Under the pieces are notes generated by a model that saw only the letters and a list, made by a program, of their open reading frames with translations, was not told where the DNA came from and did not search any database. From COE1 sp949066965 (GTDB lineage: Bacteria; Bacillota; Clostridia; Lachnospirales; Lachnospiraceae), in contig CARTDA010000004.1 in NCBI GenBank assembly GCA_949066965.1, forward strand, positions 1 to 64,000: 64,000 nt of DNA. The letters run 5' to 3'. The number at the start of each line of letters is the position of its first letter. The first letter of the stretch is position 1. The translations under genes were made by a program, and so were the position numbers. Shown here one piece after another: positions 43,757 to 51,361 of the stretch.

Positions 43757-43804
43757 CCAAATTATAACCTTTCTAAAAAAAGCATGAATAAAACGACAAA
43801 GGAA

Positions 43805-43832
43805 TTGACCATTGGTCATTTTGTGATATACT
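43805..43832 (+). promoter_or_regulatory. promoter with embedded palindrome (oleate hydratase)
   Basis: TTGACC (43805-43810) and TATACT (43827-43832) are 16 bases apart. The palindrome TGACCATTGGTCA (43806-43818) overlaps the -35 box, as expected for a repressor operator, for example of a TetR-type fatty-acid sensor. Confidence 0.55.
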
Positions 43833-43871
43833 ATGCTTATCAACGGAAACGAGAGTGGAAAGGAGAAAAAA

Positions 43872-45836
43872 ATGGCAAACAAAAATCATGTAAAAATCGG
43901 GGTTGCGGCGGCAGCGGCAGTGGCAGCAGGCGCGACAGCAATTGTATCAAAGAATAAAAAAGAGGCGCGCAAAAAGGAGGTGGCCGAGAGGGTAAGCAGC
44001 TTTCGCAATACGGAGCGCGGCAGGTTCGAGCGAAACAGCAAGGGAATATACTACAGTAATGGTAATTACGAAGCCTTTGCCCGCCCTTTAAAGCCTGAGG
44101 GCGTTGATGATAAGTCGGCATACATTGTAGGGAGCGGACTCGGCGCGCTGGCAGCGGCGTGCTTCCTGGTAAGGGACGGACAGATGAAGGGTGAGCATAT
44201 CCACATACTGGAGGCGATGGATTTGCCAGGCGGTGCATGTGACGGCATCTATGACCCGTCAAGGGGGTATGTAATGCGCGGCGGCCGCGAGATGGAGAAC
44301 CATTTCGAGTGCCTGTGGGATTTGTTCCGCAGCATTCCCTCAATAGAGACACCAGGCGTATCGGTGCTTGACGAGTATTACTGGCTGAATAAAAAAGACC
44401 CGAATTATTCCCTGTGCAGGGCAACGGTAAAGCAGGGGCAGGATGCACATACAGACGGCAAGTTCAATTTAAGCCAGAAGGGCTGCATGGAGATTATGAA
44501 GCTTTTCATGACAAAGGACGAAGACCTGTATGACAAGACTATCGAGGATGTGTTTGACGACGAGGTATTTCATTCAACGTTCTGGCTGTACTGGAGAACC
44601 ATGTTTGCATTTGAAAACTGGCACAGCGCACTCGAGATGAAGCTCTACTTCCAGCGCTTCATCCACCATATCGGCGGACTGCCGGATTTCAGCGCGCTCA
44701 AGTTTACGAAATACAACCAGTATGAGTCGCTGATTCTGCCAATGGTCAAATACCTTGAGGCGGCAGGCGTCACGTTCCAGTACAAGACCGAGGTAACCAA
44801 TGTCATATTTGATAAGACAGATGACGGCAAAAAGATTGCAAAGACCATCGAGTGCAGGGTAGGCGGCAAGGAGACGGCGATTCCGCTCACGGAAAATGAC
44901 CTTGTGTTTGTCACAAACGGCAGCTGTACCGAGGGAACCATCTATGGCGACCATACCCATGCGCCGGTCGGCAATGCGGAAGTCAGGACGAGCGGCTGCT
45001 GGAGCCTGTGGAAAAACATTGCGGCACAGGATGCATCCTTTGGACACCCTGAAAAGTTCTGCTCGGATATTGAAAAGACAAACTGGGAGTCAGCGACCGT
45101 CACCACGTCGAACCAGCAGATTATTGACCAGATTCAGAAGATTTGCAAGCGTGACCCGCGCACCGGAAATGTCGTTACCGGCGGTATCGTGAGCTGCATG
45201 GATTCCAAGTGGCTTTTAAGCTGGACAATCAACAGGCAGGGGCAGTTCAAGGAGCAGAAAAAGGATGAGGTATGCGTCTGGGTGTACAGTCTCTTTACCG
45301 ACGTGGAGGGCGACTACGTGAAGAAGCCGATGAAGGAGTGCACCGGTGAGGAGATTACACAGGAGTGGCTCTATCATCTGGGCATTCCTGCTGAGGACAT
45401 CCCGGCACTGGCAAAGGATGAGGTTGTGACAGTACCTACCATGATGCCATATATCACGGCATTTTTCATGCCGAGAAGAAAAGGGGACAGACCGGATGTC
45501 ATTCCCGACGGCTGCGTCAATTTCGCATTTCTCGGGCAGTTTGCCGAAACGCCGAGAGATACCATCTTTACGACAGAGTACTCCGTGCGGACTGCGATGG
45601 AGGCGGTATACGGGCTGTTAAAGGTCGACCGCGGCGTGCCGGAGGTGTGGGGAAGCGTGTATGACATCCGCGAGCTTCTTGACAGCACCGTGAAACTGAT
45701 GGACGGCAAATCACCACTTGACATCGAGCTTCCGGGACCTCTGAATGCGCTCAAGCTCCCTCTTTTGAAGGCAGTGAAGGGAACCGTAATCGAGAAGCTG
45801 CTGGAAGAACACGACATCATACAGAAAAAGAAATAG
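43872..45836 (+). CDS. ohyA: oleate hydratase
   Basis: This 654-residue FAD-dependent enzyme adds water to cis-9 unsaturated fatty acids (oleate to 10-hydroxystearate), which detoxifies membrane-active fatty acids in gut bacteria. The FAD-binding Rossmann motif is YIVGSGLGALAAACFLV (about 84-100), followed by EAMDLPGGACDG and GGREMENHFECLWDLF. The end includes FLGQFAETPRDTIFTTEYSV. About 40 extra N-terminal residues contain an Ala-rich hydrophobic stretch (IGVAAAAAVAAGATAIV), which may be a membrane association segment. AAGGAG fixes ATG 43872. Monocistronic, with its own promoter, palindrome and terminator. Confidence 0.93.
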   Translation: MANKNHVKIGVAAAAAVAAGATAIVSKNKKEARKKEVAERVSSFRNTERGRFERNSKGIYYSNGNYEAFARPLKPEGVDDKSAYIVGSGLGALAAACFLVRDGQMKGEHIHILEAMDLPGGACDGIYDPSRGYVMRGGREMENHFECLWDLFRSIPSIETPGVSVLDEYYWLNKKDPNYSLCRATVKQGQDAHTDGKFNLSQKGCMEIMKLFMTKDEDLYDKTIEDVFDDEVFHSTFWLYWRTMFAFENWHSALEMKLYFQRFIHHIGGLPDFSALKFTKYNQYESLILPMVKYLEAAGVTFQYKTEVTNVIFDKTDDGKKIAKTIECRVGGKETAIPLTENDLVFVTNGSCTEGTIYGDHTHAPVGNAEVRTSGCWSLWKNIAAQDASFGHPEKFCSDIEKTNWESATVTTSNQQIIDQIQKICKRDPRTGNVVTGGIVSCMDSKWLLSWTINRQGQFKEQKKDEVCVWVYSLFTDVEGDYVKKPMKECTGEEITQEWLYHLGIPAEDIPALAKDEVVTVPTMMPYITAFFMPRRKGDRPDVIPDGCVNFAFLGQFAETPRDTIFTTEYSVRTAMEAVYGLLKVDRGVPEVWGSVYDIRELLDSTVKLMDGKSPLDIELPGPLNALKLPLLKAVKGTVIEKLLEEHDIIQKKK

Positions 45837-45843
45837 AAAATGG

Positions 45844-45887
45844 GAGACGTCTGGAAAACTTTTCTGAAAAAGTTTTTCAGACGTCTC
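45844..45887 (+). terminator. terminator hairpin
   Basis: GAGACGTCTG (45844-45853) pairs with CAGACGTCTC (45878-45887), with a second inner A/T stem (AAAACTTTT/AAAAGTTTTT). It lies just after the oleate hydratase stop. Confidence 0.75.
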
Positions 45888-45888
45888 G

Positions 45889-45917
45889 TTGACAAACAGC
45901 TGGTTACGTTTTATAAT
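45889..45917 (+). promoter_or_regulatory. consensus sigma-A promoter
   Basis: TTGACA (45889-45894), 17 bases and TATAAT (45912-45917) begin two bases after the preceding terminator. It drives the transglutaminase-like gene. Confidence 0.85.
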
Positions 45918-46025
45918 AATACCATATAAAAGGCGCTGTCTGATGCGCCGTCAATCAAATATATCAAACAGGGATGTTTATGAAGGAGCTCATGGGGGAG
46001 TATAGGAATCGAGGAGGTTACTGAT

Positions 46026-47621
46026 ATGCGTATAGTAGAGAAGGTACTGTACGGATTCGGTGGCTTATTGGCGCTTATACTTCTTTTTATTGCGCTATGC
46101 CACTATAATCCGGAACTTGCAGTAAAATTAGGAGCAGCCATAACGGTTGATGCGGAGGAAAAGACCGCTCCTGTCCCTGACAGGATGGCGCTTGCCGCGA
46201 ACACTACCGTGACGCTGGGACAGCTTCCGGCGGCGGAAAATACCCGTTCGGCGGAGAGTGCACAGGACAATGCGGAGGAAAAACTCAATATTCCCGGAAA
46301 GGTGGCAGGACTGACCGGCTATATACCCGTCAAGGCGACAGGAACGGAGATTACACAGACCAAGGCAGACGAGATCGCTGCGGAGCTTGGCAAGGGTGAG
46401 ACGGGGAGCGGCCTGACATTCGATGCGGAGATGTATCCGTATTTTGAGATGCTCAACGACACGCAGAAGTCGCTCTACCGGCAGATATATGCCAATGCGG
46501 ATGCGCAGAACAAGCATTTTGCGCCAGTGACGGATATTACGGCGAACGACTTGAAGAATGCGTTTACATCCGTTGTCAATGACCATCCCGAATTATTCTG
46601 GGTTGACACGGCGTATAAGTACCAGTACACCCCGAAGGGCAGTGTGGCTGACATTACGCTTGTGTTCAATGTGACGGCAAACAATCTTGACGCGGCAAAG
46701 TCCGAGTTCGAGGCGGCGGCAAAGCTTATCACCGATGAGACTTATGGAAATTACACGGATTACGACAAGGAAAAAATTGTGCATGATACGCTGATTGGCA
46801 AAGTAAAATATGATGCCAATGCGCCGATGAACCAGAGCGCCTACAGCGCGCTTGTGTATGGCAGGACAGTATGCGCCGGATATGCGAGGGCATTGCAGTA
46901 TGTGCTGCAGCAGCTTGACATTCCCTGCTATTATGTGACTGGTTATGCCGGAGAAAACCATGCATGGAATATTGTGAAGCTTGATGATGGCTACTACAAT
47001 GTGGACAGCACATGGGACGATACCAATCCGAACACATATGACTATTTTAACTGTTCGGATGCGGACTATGCGACGGACCATGTGAGGAGGGATTTGTCAA
47101 TCTACCTTCCGCCGTGTAACGGCAACCGGTACAGTGGTCTTGAGGTAAACCCATCCGTGACGCCGCCGGCGGATACAACAAAACCATCTGCAGGCACGAC
47201 AACAAAACCATCTGCAGGCACGACAACAAAACCATCGACCAGTACAAACACGACAACCAGTACAGGAACAGCCAATACCACGACAAACCAGACGACTGCG
47301 ACCAACACGGAGTCCATCACGGTACTGACGGTAAGGGGCGGCGGTGATGAGCATTATATTGACAATATCGGCGACTACTTTAATGAATGCTTTGGCGCAA
47401 TGGCAGACAGGGACGAGGAAAACATAACGTTTGACTTAATCATCACGGACAAAAAACTCTGGGACAGCATTTACAAGGCATACGACAGAGGGGACTGCCA
47501 GGAGGGCTATATCGACCGTTACCTGGTGGAGAAACACAAAAACGCATGCAGCATGCATGTGGAGGCAGTGCCAAGGACAGATGGAAGCTATCTTTTGCGG
47601 CACAGCGCGGTCATCAGCTAA
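46026..47621 (+). CDS. membrane-anchored transglutaminase-like protein
   Basis: This 531-residue protein has an N-terminal signal anchor (residues 8-25) and a linker to about 120. A transglutaminase/protease-like domain covers about 120-370. The catalytic triad is visible: Cys283 in GRTVCAGYARALQ, His312 in ENHAWNIV and Asp327 in NVDSTWDD. A Thr/Pro/Ser linker with a 24-base tandem repeat (codons for TTKPSAG) then leads to a C-terminal domain (about 435-531) of unknown type. It may crosslink or cleave surface proteins or wall peptides. A perfect promoter and strong terminator make it a single-gene unit. Confidence 0.85.
   Translation: MRIVEKVLYGFGGLLALILLFIALCHYNPELAVKLGAAITVDAEEKTAPVPDRMALAANTTVTLGQLPAAENTRSAESAQDNAEEKLNIPGKVAGLTGYIPVKATGTEITQTKADEIAAELGKGETGSGLTFDAEMYPYFEMLNDTQKSLYRQIYANADAQNKHFAPVTDITANDLKNAFTSVVNDHPELFWVDTAYKYQYTPKGSVADITLVFNVTANNLDAAKSEFEAAAKLITDETYGNYTDYDKEKIVHDTLIGKVKYDANAPMNQSAYSALVYGRTVCAGYARALQYVLQQLDIPCYYVTGYAGENHAWNIVKLDDGYYNVDSTWDDTNPNTYDYFNCSDADYATDHVRRDLSIYLPPCNGNRYSGLEVNPSVTPPADTTKPSAGTTTKPSAGTTTKPSTSTNTTTSTGTANTTTNQTTATNTESITVLTVRGGGDEHYIDNIGDYFNECFGAMADRDEENITFDLIITDKKLWDSIYKAYDRGDCQEGYIDRYLVEKHKNACSMHVEAVPRTDGSYLLRHSAVIS
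47174..47237 (+). repeat. 24-bp in-frame tandem repeat (about 2.6 copies)
   Basis: The unit around AAAACCATCTGCAGGCACG encodes the Thr/Lys/Pro/Ser/Ala/Gly linker of the transglutaminase-like protein. It is prone to slippage, so linker length may vary among strains. Confidence 0.7.
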
Positions 47622-47631
47622 TAACAGGACA

Positions 47632-47663
47632 AAATGGGCAGGGATGATTTTCCCTGCCCATTT
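47632..47663 (+). terminator. rho-independent terminator
   Basis: A perfect 12-bp stem AAATGGGCAGGG/CCCTGCCCATTT with an 8-base loop. Confidence 0.8.
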
Positions 47664-47667
47664 ATAT

Positions 47668-47753
47668 CTCTTAAGAAGTCTTTCAAATGCCTTGCCGTGT
47701 CTTGCCTCGTCGCGCGCCATCTCATGGGCGGTATCATGGGATACGGCTTCCAA
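47668..47753 (-). pseudogene. 3'-end relic of a rubrerythrin gene
   Basis: On the minus strand the frame reads HDTAHEMARDEARHGKAFER followed by LLKRY, nearly identical to the end of the intact rubrerythrin at 48578 (HDTVHEMARDEARHGKAFEG, LLKRYFG). About 150 upstream residues are missing; the reading is replaced by unrelated sequence at 47754. It is a fossil of a second or duplicated rubrerythrin, probably left by the event that brought or damaged the BrnTA genes next to it. Confidence 0.7.
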
Positions 47754-47764
47754 GGAGGTTTTAT

Positions 47765-47953
47765 TTAGGAAATGTTTATTTTTTGCTGTGTATTGCGATT
47801 TTTTGCAGCCAAACGAAACGCTTTTTCCATTGCAGGAGTAAGTTCGGGAGAATCCTCATCAAATACAATTTCTCTTTTTGCCGCTTCCTCTATTTGTCTG
47901 ATTTGTTCCTTTGTGGGTTTCTGGTTTCTATCCAAAGTAACTGTCCGTATCAT
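47765..47953 (-). CDS. brnA: BrnA-like antitoxin
   Basis: This 62-residue protein starts MIRTVTLDRNQKPTKEQIRQ and contains the family stretch REIVFDEDSPELTPAMEKAF, known from antitoxins paired with BrnT toxins. AGGAG with an 8-base spacer supports ATG 47953. It overlaps the toxin frame upstream by 26 bases. Antitoxins of this kind bind the toxin and repress the operon. Its toxin partner appears damaged, so its present role is unclear. Confidence 0.7.
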   Translation of the reverse strand: MIRTVTLDRNQKPTKEQIRQIEEAAKREIVFDEDSPELTPAMEKAFRLAAKNRNTQQKINIS

Positions 47954-48137
47954 AATAAATGCTCCTTTCCGTTTTGGTGGCAAGTCTTGCCGATATTAGA
48001 CGTATGTTTTCTTTCCGCTCTGTATAAACGACAAATAGAATATCATTTACCATTCCGATAGTATTATAACGGTCTTCATTAATACTGTGTTCCATATCAT
48101 AAATTTCAATGCAATACCTCCTAATACAAGGTTGCAT
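47928..48137 (-). pseudogene. brnT: BrnT-like toxin, N-terminally truncated
   Basis: The frame carries the C-terminal half of a BrnT-type ribonuclease toxin: YDMEHSINEDRYNTIGMVND, ILFVVYTERKENIRLISARL, ATKTERSIYY. Typical BrnT proteins are about 90 residues and begin with a FEWD-type strand and a catalytic region of about 40 residues, which are missing here. Upstream sequence reads MQPCIRRYC, unrelated. The toxin is therefore probably inactive, unless a start lies further upstream in another frame, which I do not see. Confidence 0.65.
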
Positions 48138-48151
48138 ACGAGGCGATAAAA

Positions 48152-48394
48152 ATGCAAAATGCTTTAAACAGGCTCAATGCAGAAGCGCCTGATGATTTTA
48201 CAAGCGAGGCGCGTTTAATCATAGGTGAAGAAAAACTGGAAAGTTTTTTTGAACTTTTCGTTGGGCTTGAAGATTTGTTACGAGAATTTGATGGTGAAAG
48301 TACCGAGCTTTTAAAAAATATGGAATCTGCAATTCTAGCACGAATTGTATTAAAAGTGCGGAAAAGCAAAATTGATAAGGAGTTTACCATTTGA
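48152..48394 (+). CDS. small hypothetical protein
   Basis: This 80-residue acidic helical protein begins MQNALNRLNAEAPDDFTSEA and ends KVRKSKIDKEFTI. It has a GAGGCG ribosome site and is divergent from the brnT relic by 14 bases. No family is recognised; it may be a fragment. Confidence 0.4.
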   Translation: MQNALNRLNAEAPDDFTSEARLIIGEEKLESFFELFVGLEDLLREFDGESTELLKNMESAILARIVLKVRKSKIDKEFTI

Positions 48395-48508
48395 GCTCTC
48401 GAAAGAGGGCTTAAGTGGTAAATTTCTGGTTACACAGGTTTTTATTACACAGCCTATCCGATTCGCTCAAAACCTTACACAGCTATTTGTACAGCCGCTG
48501 AAATTAAA

Positions 48509-48540
48509 AAGAGGATCCGCCCAAAAGAGCCGATCCTCTT
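48509..48540 (-). terminator. terminator of the rubrerythrin gene
   Basis: AAGAGGATC (48509-48517) pairs with GATCCTCTT (48532-48540). On the minus strand it is followed by a T-rich run. Confidence 0.7.
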
Positions 48541-48577
48541 AAAAAACTGTCTTTCTTTGATTTTACGGGCGTTTTGA

Positions 48578-49117
48578 TTAGCCGAAGTATCTCTTAAGCA
48601 GTCCCTCGAAAGCCTTGCCATGTCTTGCCTCGTCGCGGGCCATCTCATGGACGGTGTCATGGATTGCGTCAAGATTTGCAGCCTTGGCACGCTTTGCAAG
48701 GTCGAACTTGCCAGCTGTAGCGCCGTTTTCTGCCTCCACACGCATCTCGAGGTTCTTCTTTGTGGAATCTGTTACCACCTCGCCTAAAAGCTCCGCAAAT
48801 TTTGCAGCGTGCTCAGCTTCCTCCCATGCAGCCTTCTCCCAGTAGAGACCGATTTCAGGATAGCCTTCCCTGTGCGCAACCCTTGCCATTGCAAGATACA
48901 TGCCGACCTCTGTGCACTCGCCGTTGAAGTTAGCCCTCAGGTCAGCCATAATGTCCTCGCTGGAGCCCTGTGCGACACCTACAACATGCTCTGCTGCCCA
49001 GCTTTTCTCGCCTGCCTGCTGGACAAACTTGTCAGCTGGAGCGTTACACTGCGGACATCTCTCCGGAGCGCTGTCACCTTCATAAACATAACCACATACA
49101 CCACATACAAACTTCAT
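48578..49117 (-). CDS. rbr: reverse rubrerythrin
   Basis: This 179-residue peroxide-scavenging enzyme has the reversed domain order found in clostridia. An N-terminal rubredoxin domain (Cys5, Cys8, Cys21, Cys24 in CGVCGY and CPQC) is followed by a ferritin-like diiron domain. The diiron Glu/His ligands include those in NFNGECTEVGMYL, AAWEEAEHAAKFAEL and ARDEARHGKAFEGL. It reduces hydrogen peroxide with electrons from NADH via reductases. It lies next to a PerR-like regulator in the same orientation (gap of about 54 bases), so PerR control is likely. Confidence 0.93.
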   Translation of the reverse strand: MKFVCGVCGYVYEGDSAPERCPQCNAPADKFVQQAGEKSWAAEHVVGVAQGSSEDIMADLRANFNGECTEVGMYLAMARVAHREGYPEIGLYWEKAAWEEAEHAAKFAELLGEVVTDSTKKNLEMRVEAENGATAGKFDLAKRAKAANLDAIHDTVHEMARDEARHGKAFEGLLKRYFG

Positions 49118-49171
49118 AATTCAATTACCTCCTATTTTTGATAAGCGCCATAAAATTTGGGGCGCTTCCTT

Positions 49172-49591
49172 TCAATGATTTTCTTCGTCCTGCAAAACGC
49201 CCTGGTCAAGGCAGCTTCTGCAGATACCGCAAAAGTATAACCTGTGTCCCTGAATCAGTCCGTCAAAACCTTTGGAAGCCTCGGCATCGATGGATGAAAA
49301 ATCCCTGCCGTCCATGGGTAAGTCGATGACAGCGTTGCAATGGCTGCACACAAAATGCTGGTGTGGTCTGGTGTCATAGTCAAAATGATCAATGCCAAGA
49401 ACCCCAAAACTGTGCTTTGCTATCATGCCTGCCTCCGCCAGCTGGTTTAAGTTGCGGTAAACAGTGCCGAGACTGATGTTTGGAAACTCCTCCTTTACAT
49501 TGGAGTACACGAACTCGGCAGTCGGATGATCCTTACGGGATTTTAGGAAGGAGAGGATAGCTGCCCTCTGGCGGCTGAACTTCATAGCCAT
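49172..49591 (-). CDS. perR: Fur-family regulator, PerR-like
   Basis: This 139-residue protein has a winged helix (SRQRAAILSFLKSRKDHPTA, then ISLGTVYRNLNQLAEAGMI) and a dimerisation/metal domain with DTRPHQHFVCSHCN and CGICRSC, giving the two CxxC pairs of the structural zinc site. Upstream of rubrerythrin and downstream of its own palindromic box, it is best read as the peroxide sensor PerR rather than Fur or Zur. The second codon pair allows a start at 49591 or 49585; AGGGG lies upstream. Its leader carries a 138-bp repeat element. Confidence 0.85.
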   Translation of the reverse strand: MAMKFSRQRAAILSFLKSRKDHPTAEFVYSNVKEEFPNISLGTVYRNLNQLAEAGMIAKHSFGVLGIDHFDYDTRPHQHFVCSHCNAVIDLPMDGRDFSSIDAEASKGFDGLIQGHRLYFCGICRSCLDQGVLQDEENH

Positions 49592-49643
49592 GTAACCCCT
49601 GCCTTTCTGAGTCGGTTTCGAGCTGCGGAAATACTGGAAAGTT

Positions 49644-49781
49644 GTTACAGTTCAGCCTTCGGCTTCCTGTTACAAGCATCAAGCCATGCAAAACCACTTC
49701 GTGGTGGCTTGATGCACCTCAGCCACTACGCTGTTTTTACGGACTTTGCAGCAAGTGCAAAGTCCTGGGCTGAACTGTTAC
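49644..49781. repeat. 138-bp element with inverted terminal repeats (MITE-like)
   Basis: The ends are GTTACAGTTCAGCC (49644-49657) and GGCTGAACTGTTAC (49768-49781), inverted repeats of each other. Inside are a GCATCAAGCCA/TGGCTTGATGC hairpin and a GGACTTTGCA/TGCAAAGTCC hairpin. No ORF. The left end recurs inverted at 31091-31120. It lies inside the perR transcript leader. Confidence 0.65.
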
Positions 49782-49835
49782 GGATAATCTAATATTCCCA
49801 TCATTAGCAGATATGTATTGCCCTTGCAAATAAAT

Positions 49836-49850
49836 CAGTAATGATTACTG
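49836..49850. promoter_or_regulatory. PerR/Fur-type operator
   Basis: CAGTAATGATTACTG is a perfect 7-1-7 inverted repeat just downstream of the perR -10 box on the minus strand. Autorepression by PerR is likely. Confidence 0.7.
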
Positions 49851-49852
49851 TT

Positions 49853-49881
49853 ATTATATTCAGTTTATTTCACTTTGTCAA
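49853..49881 (-). promoter_or_regulatory. consensus promoter of perR
   Basis: On the minus strand TTGACA (49881-49876), 17 bases and TATAAT (49858-49853). The implied leader to the perR start is about 250 bases. Confidence 0.8.
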
Positions 49882-49999
49882 GGTTATTTTTAAATTTTTT
49901 CTGATTAAAAAAAAATTAACAATCCCACAAAAGACTATATTTTAAAATAGGATATGATATACTAATCCTATAAAAACAGCGTCGCTCGAAAATGGCGCA

Positions 50000-50060
50000 T
50001 TAGGAACTGTGCAGAAATAGACAAGTCAAGATGCATAGGTTATTTTGAACAGATCCTTAG
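50000..50060. repeat. short inverted-end element upstream of the histidine kinase
   Basis: It begins TTAGGAACTGT and ends GAACAGATCCTTA, imperfect inverses. The same end pair occurs at 54776-54843. Both lie 54-66 bases upstream of a gene. Confidence 0.35.
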
Positions 50061-50113
50061 AGCATGTCTGAAATGCTTTCTGTCAGATTGCCGGATTTCG
50101 AATGGAGGTCGCC

Positions 50114-51262
50114 ATGAAAAAAAAGTCGCATATGAAACTCAAGTCCAAAATGATGGTTCTATTTCTTACAATCATATTAGTCCCGCTGGGATGTGCTGCG
50201 ATTGTATTTTTTGGTTTCGGGTATTATGAAAATATTGACGTGCTGCGGGAGCTGTCAAAGGAAGATATCATGATTGGCGCGATGATTAACAGGCGGCTGA
50301 TGGAATGCCTTGTGATTGCCATGATGCTCATTTTGTTCATGACAAGCTCCATCATTACGGGATGGCTTAACAAGGACATTTACAAGCCATTGAAGGAGCT
50401 GAGTATTGCCATGCAGCGGATATCCACGGGCGACTTTGACTACCATATGGCAAACAGGCGCGATGATGAAATCGGTATTCTTTTCGACAATTATGAGCAG
50501 ATGCGGCTGCAGCTGAAGGAAAACGAGGAGGAGAAGGCGCAGAATGAGAAGAAGTCGAAAGAGCTTGTCAGCAATATTTCCCACGACCTCAAGACACCGA
50601 TAACCTCCATTAAAGGATATGTGGAGGGAATCATGGACGGTGTTGCGGACACGCCGGAAAAGATGGATAAGTACATCAAGACCATCTACAATAAGGCAAA
50701 TGATATGGACAGGCTGATCAATGAGCTGACGACATACTCGGGCATTGACTCCAACAAGATTCCATATCATTTTCACATTTTAAATGTTTCCGATTACTTT
50801 TCGGACTGCGTGGAAGAAGTCGGACTCGATTTGGAGTCCAAAAATATGCATCTGAATTTTACAAACCTCGTTTCGGCAGATACCTGTGTCGTGGCAGACC
50901 CCGAGCAGCTCAAAAAGGTCATCAACAATATCATCAGCAACAGCGTGAAGTACATGGGGCATGATAACGGCGTGATTGACATCCGTATCCTCGACGAGGT
51001 TGAGTCGGTTAAAATCGAGATTGAGGACAATGGAAAGGGCATAGAATCCAAGGACATCGGAAACATTTTTGAGCGGTTTTACAGGACAGATTCGTCAAGG
51101 AACTCATTGCAGGGCGGCAGCGGCATCGGCCTGAGCATTGTCAAGAAAATCATCGAGGATCATGGCGGCTACGTGTGGGCAACCAGCAGGCAGGGAGAGG
51201 GAACCTGTATGCATTTTGTGCTGCGCAAGTATACGGAGCGGGCGGACGAGGTCGTCATCTGA
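50114..51262 (+). CDS. sensor histidine kinase (HAMP)
   Basis: This protein of about 382 residues has two transmembrane helices (about 13-35 and 64-84) separated by only a short external loop. A HAMP region (about 84-138, IYKPLKELSIAMQRISTGDF), a HisKA domain with phosphorylated His157 in SNISHDLKTPITSIKG, and a HATPase domain (N-box NNIISNSVKYM, IEDNGKGIESKDIGNIFERF, GGSGIGLSIVKKII) follow. The short loop suggests sensing in the membrane, as in antibiotic or cell-envelope stress sensors. GGAGG precedes ATG 50114. Its response regulator follows at 51362. Confidence 0.92.
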   Translation: MKKKSHMKLKSKMMVLFLTIILVPLGCAAIVFFGFGYYENIDVLRELSKEDIMIGAMINRRLMECLVIAMMLILFMTSSIITGWLNKDIYKPLKELSIAMQRISTGDFDYHMANRRDDEIGILFDNYEQMRLQLKENEEEKAQNEKKSKELVSNISHDLKTPITSIKGYVEGIMDGVADTPEKMDKYIKTIYNKANDMDRLINELTTYSGIDSNKIPYHFHILNVSDYFSDCVEEVGLDLESKNMHLNFTNLVSADTCVVADPEQLKKVINNIISNSVKYMGHDNGVIDIRILDEVESVKIEIEDNGKGIESKDIGNIFERFYRTDSSRNSLQGGSGIGLSIVKKIIEDHGGYVWATSRQGEGTCMHFVLRKYTERADEVVI

Positions 51263-51361
51263 CAAAAAGTATCCGGAAAAAATAAGGCTGTATTGGAAAA
51301 AGGGCGCGGAGGAACACAACAAGGTAGTTCCATAGTGAATAGGAAAGGACGGAGAACAGAA

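Noticed and set aside
47174..47237. CRISPR-like repeat
   Set aside because: The 24-base units are directly adjacent without spacers and are in frame within a Thr/Pro linker.
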